Positions 51,243 to 59,368 of a stretch of DNA of 64,000 nucleotides are shown one piece after another. The translations under genes and the position numbers were made by a program. The notes beneath the pieces were generated by a model that saw only the letters and a program-made list of their open reading frames with translations, made no database searches and was not told the DNA's origin. The stretch lies in NCBI RefSeq assembly GCF_014197135.1, contig NZ_JACIFA010000005.1, positions 1 through 64,000 of the forward strand, in the 5' to 3' direction. The stretch comes from Sphingomonas zeae (GTDB taxonomy: Bacteria > Pseudomonadota > Alphaproteobacteria > Sphingomonadales > Sphingomonadaceae). The number at the start of each line of letters is the position of its first letter. The first letter of the stretch is position 1.

Positions 51243-52106
51243 ATGCTCGCCAGACCGACCCTGCTCTCGCTGATGGCCATCGCCGCCGCGCCTGCCATGC
51301 CCCAGGCATCCGATCCCCTGACCAGACCGATCGTCACTGAGCATACGGCCGAATGGCTGGCACCGCGTCCGCCGATGAGGGTCTTCGGCTCGACCTATCT
51401 GGTCGGCTTTGGCGGGCTGAACGTCGCGCTGATCGATACCGGCAAGGGCCTGATCCTGATCGACGGCGCCCTGCCGCAAGCGGCTCCTGCCATCCTCGCC
51501 AATGTCCGCAGGCTGGGTTTCGCGCCTCGGGACATCAAATATATTCTGAGCACCGAGCCGCATTTCGATCATGCGGGCGGGATCGCGGCGCTGGCCCGGG
51601 ATACCGGCGCGACGGTCGTCGCCGGTCCGCGCGGGGCCGAAGCGCTGCGCACCGGCCGGCTGGCCGCCGACGATCCGCAGCGTGGTTATGACAGCCGCTT
51701 TCCCGCTGTGCCCATGGTGAAGGTCATCCGCGACGGCGAGCGGCTGGCGCTGGGCAACACCGTCATCACCGCGCGTGCGACGCCGGGCCATACCGTGGGC
51801 AGCATGAGCTGGAGCTGGCGCGCCTGCGAAGGTCAGCGTTGCAAGGCCATCGTCTTTGCCGCGAGCCTGAACCCGGTGTCGACCGACGACTATCGCTTTT
51901 CCGCCCCGTCCCACAAAGCCGTCGTGGCCGCCTTTGCGCGTGGTCAGGCGGCGATGCGCGCTCTGCCCTGCGACATATTGATCACCGCCCATGCCGATCA
52001 GGACGGCGCTACCGAACGCTATCTGACCAAGCCGGGAGCGTGCCGCGCCTATGCCCTGTCGTCGCAGCGCAAACTCGCCGAACGGATCAACAGCGAGGCG
52101 CGCTGA
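51243..52106 (+). CDS. Subclass B3 metallo-beta-lactamase with Glu at the first zinc-ligand position
   Basis: 287 residues from ATG 51243 with AAGGAG 9 bp before. Signal peptide about 1-20. The metallo-hydrolase core has the zinc motif as Glu105-Pro-His107-Phe-Asp109-His110 (STEPHFDHAGG); standard B3 enzymes have His at the first position (His116 by standard numbering). The other ligands are present: His183 (ATPGHTVGSM) and His250 (LITAHADQD). B3 enzymes with Gln or Glu at 116 are known. It likely hydrolyses beta-lactams in the periplasm, but activity and spectrum cannot be inferred. The divergent AmpR-like gene supports a beta-lactam role. Confidence 0.82.
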   Translation: MLARPTLLSLMAIAAAPAMPQASDPLTRPIVTEHTAEWLAPRPPMRVFGSTYLVGFGGLNVALIDTGKGLILIDGALPQAAPAILANVRRLGFAPRDIKYILSTEPHFDHAGGIAALARDTGATVVAGPRGAEALRTGRLAADDPQRGYDSRFPAVPMVKVIRDGERLALGNTVITARATPGHTVGSMSWSWRACEGQRCKAIVFAASLNPVSTDDYRFSAPSHKAVVAAFARGQAAMRALPCDILITAHADQDGATERYLTKPGACRAYALSSQRKLAERINSEAR

Positions 52107-52109
52107 ACC

Positions 52110-53078
52110 TCACATTTCTCCTCGCTGGCGGCGGATTGCATACCATTTCTGCACATTGGCGTTATGTTCGGCCAGCGTGTCCGCAAAGACATGGCCGCCC
52201 GATCCGTCCGCCACGAAATACAGCGCCTTGCTGTCCGCCGGGTCCAGCACCGCGTCGATCGAGGCGCGGCCCGGATTGGCGATCGGCCCGACCGGCAGGC
52301 CGGGGCTGGCATAGGTGTTGTAGCCGTTCTTGGCGTGCAACTCGGAGCGCAGGATGCGGCGGCCGAGTGGACGGCCTTTGGTGATCGGGTAGATCACGGT
52401 CGGATCAGCCTGGAGCGGCATCCCGATGCGCAGGCGGTTGCCATAGACCGCCGCGACCGTCCGCCGTTCGGAGGGCTTGCCCGTCTCCTTCTCGACGATG
52501 GAGGCGAGGATGATCGCCTCCTGCGGCGTCTTGACCGCGATGCCGGGCTTCCGGTTCGACCAGGCCTTGGCGAGGTAATCCTTCATCGCCTTCTGCATCC
52601 GCGCGACCACCGAGGCGCGGGTATCACCCTTTTGATAGGCATAGCTGTCGGGCAGGACCGATCCCTCCGCAGGCACGGGCACATCGCCGGTCAGCCCGTC
52701 CGCGCGCATCAGCGCATCATGGACGAGAACCGACGGATAGCCCTCCGGCACCGGCACCAGCCGCTGGCGGACCTTGCCCTCCTGCAGCAGCGCCAGCACA
52801 TCGGACGCGCTGGCCTGTTCGGGGATCGCATATTCGCCCGCCTTGATCGCACCGCCGTCGCCGAACAGTCGGGCGTAAAGGCGGAAGCGGCTGGCCGAGC
52901 GGATCGCACCCGCCTTTTGCAATTCGTTGGCGGCGCGGGCGAGGCTGGCGCCCTCCGGTACCACTACCGCCAGCGGCTTGTCCGCCGGGCCGCTGCCCGC
53001 CCAGTCATGCGCGACCCAGGCGAAGACGGCGATGCCGATCAGCCCCAGCAGCAACCCGATACAGCCGACCTTGCGCAT
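52110..53078 (-). CDS. mltG: Endolytic murein transglycosylase MltG
   Basis: 322 residues. One N-terminal membrane helix (GCIGLLLGLIGIAVFAWVA), a LysM-like part (VVVPEGASLARAANELQKAGAI) and the YceG domain with catalytic Glu in ILASIVEKETGKPSERRTVAAVYGNRL and LQADPTVIYPI. It cleaves nascent glycan strands at the inner membrane and so sets strand length. It is convergent with the beta-lactamase gene (3 bp between stops) and downstream of fabF, the usual alphaproteobacterial order. Confidence 0.95.
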   Translation of the reverse strand: MRKVGCIGLLLGLIGIAVFAWVAHDWAGSGPADKPLAVVVPEGASLARAANELQKAGAIRSASRFRLYARLFGDGGAIKAGEYAIPEQASASDVLALLQEGKVRQRLVPVPEGYPSVLVHDALMRADGLTGDVPVPAEGSVLPDSYAYQKGDTRASVVARMQKAMKDYLAKAWSNRKPGIAVKTPQEAIILASIVEKETGKPSERRTVAAVYGNRLRIGMPLQADPTVIYPITKGRPLGRRILRSELHAKNGYNTYASPGLPVGPIANPGRASIDAVLDPADSKALYFVADGSGGHVFADTLAEHNANVQKWYAIRRQRGEM

Positions 53079-53124
53079 ATCTCACCCGGTTTTCGACAAG
53101 GGCGCACAGGCCCGGACATAGAAC

Positions 53125-53214
53125 AACCCCGGCGATGATCCGGGTCCGCTTGCTCGTCCGCCCGATGACGCGAGCCGAACCATTTTGCAACCGGACCCGA
53201 ACATCGCCGGGGTT
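53125..53214. repeat. 90-bp cruciform-like palindromic element
   Basis: AACCCCGGCGATG (53125-53137) is exactly inverted at 53202-53214 (CATCGCCGGGGTT); the arms continue imperfectly through CGGGTCCG (53141-53148) and CGGACCCG (53192-53199). The centre holds a second dyad (GCTCG at 53152-53156 with CGAGC at 53171-53175). It sits in the 273-bp gap between fabF and mltG and would fold as a multi-branched RNA or DNA cruciform. It looks like a small non-autonomous or REP-type element. Confidence 0.75.
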
Positions 53215-53247
53215 GGAATCTTATTTGGGGCCGTGCCAGGCCCCACG

Positions 53248-53334
53248 CTCCGTTCGCACCGATCGAAGTCAAGGTGCACGCCCTGAGCTCCGCCCAGGTC
53301 CTTTGGCCTTCGAATATGGTCAGGCGGAACGGAG
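53248..53334. repeat. Degraded CTCCGTTC...GAACGGAG inverted repeat
   Basis: CTCCGTTC (53248-53255) and GAACGGAG (53327-53334) bracket 71 bases containing GATCGAAGTC and CCTGAGCTC fragments of the same dispersed family as 33489-33517 and 40421-40437. Probably two decayed copies in tandem. Confidence 0.45.
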
Positions 53335-53351
53335 GTTCGGGTCCGAACTCG

Positions 53352-54608
53352 TCAGATCGCCTTCATCACCAGCGAGGCATTGGTGCCGCCGAAGCCGAAC
53401 GAGTTGTTCAGCACCGCCTTCACCTCCCGTTTCTTGGCGGTGTGTGGAACCAGATCGACGCCCTCGGTGCCCTCATCCGGATTATCGAGGTTCAGCGTCG
53501 GCGGCACGATCTGGTCGCGCAGCGCGAGGATGCAGAAGATGCTCTCGACCGCGCCAGCGCCGCCAAGCAGATGGCCGATCGCGGACTTGGTGCTCGACAT
53601 CGACGCACCCGACAGGTCGTCGCCGAACACGCGCTTCGCCGCCGCCAGCTCGATCGTGTCGGCCATGGTCGAGGTACCATGGGCGTTGATGTAATCGATG
53701 TCCGACGGCTCCATGCCCGCCTTGCGCAGCGCCATGCGCATCGCGTTCTCGGCACCCTTGCCCTCGGGATGCGGCGCGGTGACGTGATAGGCGTCGCCCG
53801 ACAGGCCATAGCCGACGACCTCGGCATAGATCTTCGCGCCGCGCGCCTTGGCGTGCTCATATTCCTCGAGCACGACCACGCCCGCGCCCTCGCCCATCAC
53901 GAATCCATCGCGACCCTTGTCATAGGGACGGCTCGCCTCGGTCGGACGGTCGTTCATGCTCATGTTGAGCGCGCGTGCCTGGGCGAAGCCCGCCACGCCG
54001 AGCGGGTTGATCGTGCTTTCCGCACCCCCGGCCAGCATGATGTCGGCATCGTCGTCGCGGATCATCCGCGCCGCGTCGCCGATCGAATGCGCGCCGGTCG
54101 AGCAAGCGGTGACGACCGCATGGTTCGGTCCCATCAGGCCGTATTTGATGCTGACCTGACCCGAGATCAGGTTGATCAGGCGGCCATGGACGAAGTGCGG
54201 GCTGACACGGCCGGGGCCGCGCTCATGCAGGTTCACCGATTCGATCTCGATGCCCGGCAGGCCGCCGATGCCCGAGCCGATCGACACGCCCGCGCGCAGC
54301 TTGGTCGCCTCATCCATCTCGGTCAGACCGGCGTCTTCCAGCGCCTGACCGGCGGCGTCGATGCCATAGACGATGAAGGGATCGACCTGACGCTGGACCT
54401 TGTGGTCGACGCGCTTGTCGGGGTCGAAGCCGTATTCATGGTCCTTGGGCTTCACCTCGCATGCGATGGTGCATTTCTGCCCCGTGGTATCAAACCGCGT
54501 GATCGGACCGGCGCCGGACTTGCCAGCGATCAGATTGGCCCAGGCGGTTTCCACATCCGCGCCCAACGGCGTGACAAGACCCAGTCCGGTGACGACGACG
54601 CGCCGCAT
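53352..54608 (-). CDS. fabF: 3-oxoacyl-ACP synthase II
   Basis: 418 residues from ATG 54608 ([16 protein letters not shown]). It condenses malonyl-ACP with acyl-ACP in chain elongation. The catalytic Cys is in [15 protein letters not shown], the two His in [14 protein letters not shown] and [12 protein letters not shown], and Asn/Phe in [15 protein letters not shown] terminator-like hairpin separates it from acpP. Confidence 0.97.
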   Translation of the reverse strand: MRRVVVTGLGLVTPLGADVETAWANLIAGKSGAGPITRFDTTGQKCTIACEVKPKDHEYGFDPDKRVDHKVQRQVDPFIVYGIDAAGQALEDAGLTEMDEATKLRAGVSIGSGIGGLPGIEIESVNLHERGPGRVSPHFVHGRLINLISGQVSIKYGLMGPNHAVVTACSTGAHSIGDAARMIRDDDADIMLAGGAESTINPLGVAGFAQARALNMSMNDRPTEASRPYDKGRDGFVMGEGAGVVVLEEYEHAKARGAKIYAEVVGYGLSGDAYHVTAPHPEGKGAENAMRMALRKAGMEPSDIDYINAHGTSTMADTIELAAAKRVFGDDLSGASMSSTKSAIGHLLGGAGAVESIFCILALRDQIVPPTLNLDNPDEGTEGVDLVPHTAKKREVKAVLNNSFGFGGTNASLVMKAI

Positions 54609-54633
54609 AACTACACTCCACTCCAAAACGAAA

Positions 54634-54669
54634 CGGCTCCCCGCCCGCTATGTCGGGGTCGGGGAGCCG
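54634..54669 (-). terminator. Terminator or attenuator between acpP and fabF
   Basis: On the - strand CGGCTCCCCG (54669-54660), loop, CGGGGAGCCG (54643-54634) followed by TTTCGTTTT. Ten perfect pairs. It would end acpP messages and allow only part of the polymerase through to fabF, fitting the high demand for ACP. Confidence 0.75.
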
Positions 54670-54733
54670 CTTTCAACCTAGCCTTGGCGGCCCATTCGAC
54701 CCGCATGATCTGCGAGCCGGACGGACCCCGGAA

Positions 54734-54970
54734 TCAGGCCTTGTTCTCGTCGATATAGGTGATCGCGTCCTTGACGGTCGTGATCTTCTCGGCGGCATCG
54801 TCCGGGATCTCGACGCCGAACTCTTCCTCGAACGCCATGACGAGCTCGACGATGTCGAGGCTGTCGGCACCGAGGTCGTCGATGAAGCTCGCGTCCTCGG
54901 TCACCTTGTCGGCTTCGACGCCGAGATGCTCGACGACGATCTTCTTCACGCGGTCGGCGGTCTCGCTCAT
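54734..54970 (-). CDS. acpP: Acyl carrier protein
   Basis: 78 residues from ATG 54970, the standard length. Ser37 in [20 protein letters not shown] receives the phosphopantetheine arm. The protein is strongly acidic. It carries growing fatty acids among the Fab enzymes encoded on either side. Confidence 0.98.
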   Translation of the reverse strand: MSETADRVKKIVVEHLGVEADKVTEDASFIDDLGADSLDIVELVMAFEEEFGVEIPDDAAEKITTVKDAITYIDENKA

Positions 54971-55016
54971 GGTAATCCCTTCTCGTAATTCATCGGGGGT
55001 TGATACTTGCTGAACG

Positions 55017-55045
55017 CACGTAGAACGCGCGCCCATGTCTGGCAA
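55017..55045 (-). promoter_or_regulatory. Predicted promoter of acpP
   Basis: On the - strand TTGCCA (55045-55040), 17 bases, TACGTG (55022-55017), in the 131-bp gap between fabG and acpP. The same TTGCCA -35 with 17-bp spacing is seen before the tRNA-Arg genes. Motif-based only. Confidence 0.4.
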
Positions 55046-55101
55046 GCCCGTCCAGCGACGGACTTGGGCCAGGATAAGGTCATTCGTGGCAATTATGCCT
55101 T

Positions 55102-55842
55102 TTATAGCATCGCCATGCCGCCATTGACGTGCAGCGTCTGGCCCGTCACGTAGCCCGCTTCCTTCGACGCCAGGTACACGACCGCCGCGCCGATATCCTC
55201 GCCCTTGCCCAGATCGCCTGCCGGAATTTTGCTGAGCAAGGCGGCTTTCTGTGCGTCGGGCAGCACGTCGGTCATTGCCGAGCGCATGAAGCCCGGTGCT
55301 ACGCAGTTGACGGTGACGTTGCGGCTGGCCAATTCCTGCGCCACGGCCTTTGACATGCCGACGATCCCGGCCTTGGACGCGGCATAATTGGCCTGGCCCG
55401 GATTACCCGTCGCGCCGACGATCGAGGTGATCGAGATGATGCGGCCAAAGCGTGCCTTCATCATCGGCTTGGCGGCGGCGCGGATCAGGCGGAAGGTCGC
55501 CTCCAGGTTGACGCTGATGACCTGGTCCCACTCCTCGTCCTTCATCCGCATGGTCAGGTTGTCGCGGGTGACGCCCGCATTGTTGACCAGAATGTCGAGC
55601 TTGCCGCCCAGTGCCTCCACCGCCTGCGGGATCAGCGCATCGACGGCGGCCGGATCGGAGAGGTTGCACGGCACCGCGACATGATCGCCGCCGAGTTCGG
55701 CGCGGAACGCCTCCAGCTTGTCGATATTGGAGCCCGAGAGCGCCAGCTTGGCGCCCTGCGCGGCCAGCGCCTTCGCGACCGCCGAGCCAAGCCCCCCGGA
55801 CGCGCCGGTCACGAGGGCGGTCATTCCTGTCAGGTCGAACAT
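55102..55842 (-). CDS. fabG: 3-oxoacyl-ACP reductase
   Basis: 246 residues, short-chain dehydrogenase family. NADPH-binding [30 protein letters not shown]; the catalytic Ser-Tyr-Lys set in [35 protein letters not shown] after it. It reduces 3-ketoacyl-ACP in fatty-acid elongation. The GxxExxY gene lies between it and fabD, 15 bp upstream of its start. Confidence 0.96.
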   Translation of the reverse strand: MFDLTGMTALVTGASGGLGSAVAKALAAQGAKLALSGSNIDKLEAFRAELGGDHVAVPCNLSDPAAVDALIPQAVEALGGKLDILVNNAGVTRDNLTMRMKDEEWDQVISVNLEATFRLIRAAAKPMMKARFGRIISITSIVGATGNPGQANYAASKAGIVGMSKAVAQELASRNVTVNCVAPGFMRSAMTDVLPDAQKAALLSKIPAGDLGKGEDIGAAVVYLASKEAGYVTGQTLHVNGGMAML

Positions 55843-55857
55843 GGTTATTCTCCGATT

Positions 55858-56265
55858 CTATGGTTCACGCGAAGACGCGATGGGCGTGTAGTCGTTGACG
55901 ATGCGGCGAAGCCCTTCCTTCAAGGTAGCACCGCCGAAATTGATCAGCAGCCCCAAGGGCCGCTTTGTCAGGCGCAGATAGGTAAGCAGTTGCTTGGCAT
56001 GAGCGGCGTTCAGCCGCTCAACCGATTTGATTTCAAGAAGGAGCTGCCCCTCGACCAGCAGGTCGATCCGAAAGGCAGCATCGAACCGCAATCCATCGAA
56101 GCTGAAATCGACGGGACATTGGCGTTCCACCCGATAGCCCATGGCGCCCGGCTTGGCCGCCAGGATCGTCTCATAGACGCTCTCCAGCAGGCCCGGACCG
56201 AGCTCACGGTGAAGGCGCAAGGAAAGATCGATTGCATCGAACGCTATCGTTTCAATGTCTTTCAT
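55858..56265 (-). CDS. GxxExxY protein (PD-(D/E)XK nuclease-like, PDDEXK_3)
   Basis: 135 residues from ATG 56265; the frame is open 10 codons further, into the inverted repeat. The name-giving motif is Gly25-LL-Glu28-SV-Tyr31 (ELGPGLLESVYE). Nuclease-like residues are Asp68 (FRIDLLVEG) and Glu78/Lys80 (LLLEIKSVERL). The family's function is unknown. The unit is enclosed by 16-bp inverted repeats and interrupts the otherwise continuous fabD-fabG-acpP-fabF cluster; its last codons lie inside the left repeat. It must be read through by, or provide transcription for, fabG. Confidence 0.85.
   Translation of the reverse strand: MKDIETIAFDAIDLSLRLHRELGPGLLESVYETILAAKPGAMGYRVERQCPVDFSFDGLRFDAAFRIDLLVEGQLLLEIKSVERLNAAHAKQLLTYLRLTKRPLGLLINFGGATLKEGLRRIVNDYTPIASSREP
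55865..55880. repeat. Left 16-bp inverted repeat of the GxxExxY unit
   Basis: TCACGCGAAGACGCGA, which is the inverted partner (15 of 16 bases) of 56276-56291. It encodes part of the C-terminus of the GxxExxY protein (IASSRE). The internal CGCGAAG repeats resemble those often seen next to GxxExxY genes. Confidence 0.75.
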
Positions 56266-56275
56266 CTTCGCGTCC

Positions 56276-56291
56276 TCGCGCCTTCGCGTGA
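56276..56291. repeat. Right 16-bp inverted repeat of the GxxExxY unit
   Basis: TCGCGCCTTCGCGTGA; its reverse complement TCACGCGAAGGCGCGA differs from 55865-55880 at one base. It lies 5 bp before the fabD stop codon (56297-56299) and 11 bp upstream of the GxxExxY start. Confidence 0.75.
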
Positions 56292-56296
56292 GCAAA

Positions 56297-57256
56297 TTAC
56301 AGGGTCTTTAGAAGCCCTTCGATGTCATCCATGGTCACGACACTGACCGCATTGGTGTCGGGTGCAATGCGCTTGACCATCGGGCCGAGCACCTTGCCGC
56401 CGAACTCGACGAAGTTCGACACGCCCGCATCCTGCATCGCCAGCACCGATTCGCGCCAGCGGACCATGCCCGTCACCTGCGCCACCAGCAGCGCGCGGAT
56501 CGCGCCCGGATCGGCGACTGCGGCCGCCTCGACATTGGCGTAGACCGGCACCAGCGGCGCGCCGATCGTCGCGTCGGCCAGCGCCGCGTCCATCGCCTCG
56601 GCCGCAGGCTGCATCAACGGGCAATGGAAGGGCGCCGAGACGGGCAGCAGCACTGCGCGCTTGGCTCCCAGATCCTTGGCCAGCGCCACCGCCTTCTCGA
56701 TCGCCACCCGGTGGCCGGAGATCACGACCTGACTCGGGTCATTGTCATTGGCGACGGTGCAGACCAGTTCCTCGCCACCCTCGGCCAGGATCGCATCGAC
56801 CGCCGCGCCCGCGATGGTCTTGGCCTTTTCCAGGTCGGCACCGAGCAGCGCGGCCATCGCCCCCTCGCCCACCGGCACCGCCGCCTGCATCGCCCGGCCG
56901 CGCAGCTTCAACAGGCGCGCCGTGGTCGGCAGATCGATCGCATCGGCGGCGCACAGCGCGGTATATTCCCCCAGCGAATGGCCCGCGACGAAATCGGCCT
57001 TTTCCGACAGGCGGACGCCACCTTCCTTCTCCAACACGCGCAGGGTCGCGATGGCGTTCGCCATGATCGCGGGCTGCGCATTCTCGGTCAGGGTCAGCTC
57101 GTCGGCGGGGCCTTCGACCATCAGGCGATAGAGATGCTGGCCCAGCGCCTCGTCGACCTCCTGGAACACCTCGCGAGCGACGGGACTCGCCTCGGCCAGC
57201 GCCTTGCCCATGCCGACGGCCTGGCTGCCCTGGCCCGGAAAGATGAATGCACGCAT
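56297..57256 (-). CDS. fabD: Malonyl-CoA:ACP transacylase
   Basis: 319 residues from ATG 57256 (MRAFIFPGQGSQAVGMGKAL). The nucleophilic Ser lies in VAGHSLGEYTALC and the partner His in SAPFHCPLM; GQGSQ and QPAIMANAIA are typical. It loads malonate onto ACP. It is the first gene of the fab cluster and divergent from rpsF with a 257-bp gap. Confidence 0.96.
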   Translation of the reverse strand: MRAFIFPGQGSQAVGMGKALAEASPVAREVFQEVDEALGQHLYRLMVEGPADELTLTENAQPAIMANAIATLRVLEKEGGVRLSEKADFVAGHSLGEYTALCAADAIDLPTTARLLKLRGRAMQAAVPVGEGAMAALLGADLEKAKTIAGAAVDAILAEGGEELVCTVANDNDPSQVVISGHRVAIEKAVALAKDLGAKRAVLLPVSAPFHCPLMQPAAEAMDAALADATIGAPLVPVYANVEAAAVADPGAIRALLVAQVTGMVRWRESVLAMQDAGVSNFVEFGGKVLGPMVKRIAPDTNAVSVVTMDDIEGLLKTL

Positions 57257-57342
57257 GTTGGTTCTGCCATCAAACAGTAATAGGATGGCCCGCGCGGTAG
57301 AAAGGTCGCCCGCCGCTGGCAAGTGCACGCCCCCTTCCCCGC

Positions 57343-57371
57343 TTGCCCTTTTGACCGCAATCCGCTATGAG
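57343..57371 (+). promoter_or_regulatory. Predicted promoter of rpsF-rpsR-rplI
   Basis: TTGCCC (57343-57348), 17 bases, TATGAG (57366-57371). Transcription would begin near 57378 and lead straight into the leader hairpin. Motif-based only. Confidence 0.4.
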
Positions 57372-57384
57372 CCAGCGCACCATT

Positions 57385-57412
57385 GGGCGGGAAGCACCTG
57401 CTTCACCCGCCC
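57385..57412 (+). promoter_or_regulatory. Strong hairpin in the rpsF leader
   Basis: GGGCGGG (57385-57391) pairs with CCCGCCC (57406-57412), and the inner AAGCA pairs with TGCTT around a CC loop. It is about 100 nt before the rpsF start in a leader of some 135 nt. S6:S18 leaders elsewhere are autoregulatory, but I cannot match this one to the known binding motif. Confidence 0.5.
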
Positions 57413-57513
57413 TCATGCCATTTTGGCGTGACGGTATTGAAGTATGGAAGACAGCCGGAGGGGCGCACCACATGGGGTGGGCGTCAGCGATCGGCCAACA
57501 TAAGGTAAGCTGC

Positions 57514-57924
57514 ATGGCTCTTTACGAGCACGTGTTCCTTGCGCGCCAGGATCTGGCACAGGCGCAGGTGGACGCGCTGGCGGAAGCCGCCACGAAGATC
57601 GTCGAGGACAATCAGGGCAAGGTCGTGAAGACCGAGACCTGGGGCCTGCGTTCGCTGGCGTACAAGATCGCCAAGAACCGCAAGGCGCATTACGTCATGC
57701 TCGAAATCGACGCGCCCGCGGGCGTGGTCGCCGAGTTGGAGCGCCAGACCCAGATCAACGAAGACGTGATCCGCTACATGACCGTCAAGGTGGACGGCCA
57801 TGAAGAAGGTCCGTCGGTGATGATGCGCAAGCAGGAGCGCGACCGCGAGCGTCGTGCCGATCGTGGCGAACGCCCCGACCGCGCTGACCGCCCCCGTCGT
57901 GATCGTGAAGAGGAAGCCGCATAA
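57514..57924 (+). CDS. rpsF: 30S ribosomal protein S6
   Basis: 136 residues from ATG 57514 ([20 protein letters not shown]) with AAGG before it. The core covers about 1-95 ([20 protein letters not shown] and then [14 protein letters not shown]). The tail of about 35 residues is rich in Arg, Asp and Glu, an extension typical of alphaproteobacteria. The stop overlaps the rpsR start (TAATG). Confidence 0.98.
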   Translation: MALYEHVFLARQDLAQAQVDALAEAATKIVEDNQGKVVKTETWGLRSLAYKIAKNRKAHYVMLEIDAPAGVVAELERQTQINEDVIRYMTVKVDGHEEGPSVMMRKQERDRERRADRGERPDRADRPRRDREEEAA

Positions 57925-58148
57925 TGGCCCGCCCGTTTTTCCGTCGCCGCAAGAGCTGCCCCTTCTCCGCGAAGGACGCGCCCCGGATCGACTATAAGGA
58001 CGTCCGTCTGCTCCAGGGCTTCGTGTCCGAGCGCGGCAAGATCGTGCCTTCGCGCATCACCAGCGTGTCGGCCAAAAAGCAGCGCGAACTGGCCCAGGCC
58101 ATCAAGCGCGCCCGTCACCTGGGCCTCCTGCCCTACGTCGTGAAGTAA
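57924..58148 (+). CDS. rpsR: 30S ribosomal protein S18
   Basis: 74 residues. [23 protein letters not shown] at the N-terminus, [21 protein letters not shown] and [14 protein letters not shown] at the end are all conserved. Binds beside S6 in the small subunit platform. It overlaps rpsF by one base and precedes rplI by 13 bp. Confidence 0.98.
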   Translation: MARPFFRRRKSCPFSAKDAPRIDYKDVRLLQGFVSERGKIVPSRITSVSAKKQRELAQAIKRARHLGLLPYVVK

Positions 58149-58161
58149 GGAGTCCTATAAG

Positions 58162-58755
58162 ATGGACGTTATTCTGCTTGAGCGCGTCGAAAAGCTCGGC
58201 GCCATCGGCGACGTGGTCACGGTGAAGGACGGCTTCGCCCGTAACTTCCTGCTGCCGCGCAAGAAGGCGCTGCGCGCCAACGAAGCCAACAAGAAGGTGT
58301 TCGAGGCCAACCGCGCCCGCATCGAGGCCGAGAACGCGAACCGTCGCGCCGAGGCCGAGGTCGAATCGAAGACCTTCGACAACGCCACCGTCACCCTGAT
58401 CCGTCAGGCGTCGAACGTCGGCCAGCTGTACGGCTCGGTCGCGGTGCGTGACCTGGTCGAGGCGCTGGTCGCCGACGGCCACAAGGTCAACAAGAGCCAG
58501 ATCGTGCTCGACCGCCCGATCAAGGCGATCGGCGTGTACGACGTGCGCGTCGCGCTTCACCCGGAAGTGGCCGTGACCGTCAAGGTCAATGTCGCCCGCT
58601 CGCCCGAAGAAGCCGAGATGCAGGCGCAGGGCGTCGACGTCATGGCCTCGATGTTCGAGCGTGACGAAGCCGGCTTCACCGAGGATTACGATCCCAACGC
58701 CGAACCGGGCGCCACCGCCGAGGTTCAGCCGGAGCAGGAAGAAGCGCAGGGCTAA
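58162..58755 (+). CDS. rplI: 50S ribosomal protein L9
   Basis: 197 residues. MDVILLERVEKLGAIGDVVT, VKDGFARNFLLPRKKALRAN, a long connecting helix and the C-terminal RNA-binding domain are present. The final ~45 residues after VARSPEEAEMQAQG form an acidic extension seen in alphaproteobacteria. A strong terminator follows. Confidence 0.98.
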   Translation: MDVILLERVEKLGAIGDVVTVKDGFARNFLLPRKKALRANEANKKVFEANRARIEAENANRRAEAEVESKTFDNATVTLIRQASNVGQLYGSVAVRDLVEALVADGHKVNKSQIVLDRPIKAIGVYDVRVALHPEVAVTVKVNVARSPEEAEMQAQGVDVMASMFERDEAGFTEDYDPNAEPGATAEVQPEQEEAQG

Positions 58756-58786
58756 TTCCCCGCTTCGCCCTGTCGCCAAAAAGAAA

Positions 58787-58819
58787 GGGCCGTCCGGCAT
58801 AACCGGGCGGCCCTTTTTT
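58787..58819 (+). terminator. Intrinsic terminator of rpsF-rpsR-rplI
   Basis: GGGCCGTCCGG (58787-58797), loop CATAA, CCGGGCGGCCC (58803-58813), then six T. Eleven pairs including one wobble/mismatch; classic form. Confidence 0.92.
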
Positions 58820-58869
58820 GCGTCTTGGGAGACGGCAATTCAGGCACCCCGCAAGGGGGCGCGCTTATC

Positions 58870-58947
58870 TCAGGGACAGGTCACGCACGCGCTGACCACG
58901 GCAGCCAGCGGGATGAGGGCGAAGATGATGGCCATGACATGCTTCAT
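58870..58947 (-). CDS. Possible 25-residue membrane peptide/lipoprotein
   Basis: On the - strand ATG 58947 opens a short frame ending TGA 58870. The product starts MKHVMAIIFALIPLAAVVSA and ends CVTCP: a lysine/histidine start, a hydrophobic helix and a Cys in a lipobox-like VSAC. Very short entericidin-like or small membrane peptides of this form are known, but there is no strong ribosome binding site and no family match. Confidence 0.4.
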   Translation of the reverse strand: MKHVMAIIFALIPLAAVVSACVTCP

Positions 58948-59368
58948 GATCGTGACTGCCTACCTGTCCAATGGCCAATAAATACACGGCCAAGTGCAAA
59001 AGTTTCGTTACGGTGAACGCCGAAACCGAAAAATCTCAACTCATCGCCCTATGGGATCGGTTCGTCGCTACCGCAAGGGTTAAGCCGGCCTGCGTTAAGC
59101 AGAATCTGCACCAAGCGGTGACTTTTTTGGCATTCCGATGCAATCACAACCGATCACCAGCCGGCAACGCCCGCCGAGTGATGCCTGGAACGCCGGATAC
59201 GCAACGCCCCCGAGACGCGAGATCGCGTTCGCCCGCTTCGATTCGCTCCCTGCTCGGCTTCCATGGTTCACCGGCATCGCTTTTCGTGAAAGCCCCGCAG
59301 TTACTTCCGCCGGGTCCCATCGCAAACGCGCACCGATAGCCTCTCCCGGACCATCACATCCGAGTTAT
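58948..59368. other. Gene-poor stretch before mutL
   Basis: About 420 bp between the possible 25-residue peptide and the mutL stop. Open frames exist on both strands (for example one beginning MANKYTAKCKSFVTVNAETE at 58971), but none has a recognisable motif, and GC is lower than in the neighbouring genes. No strong hairpin, tRNA or riboswitch is visible. Confidence 0.5.

Noticed and set aside
53005..53279. Short frames over the fabF-mltG gap
   Set aside because: They are translations of the palindromic element and have no coding signal.
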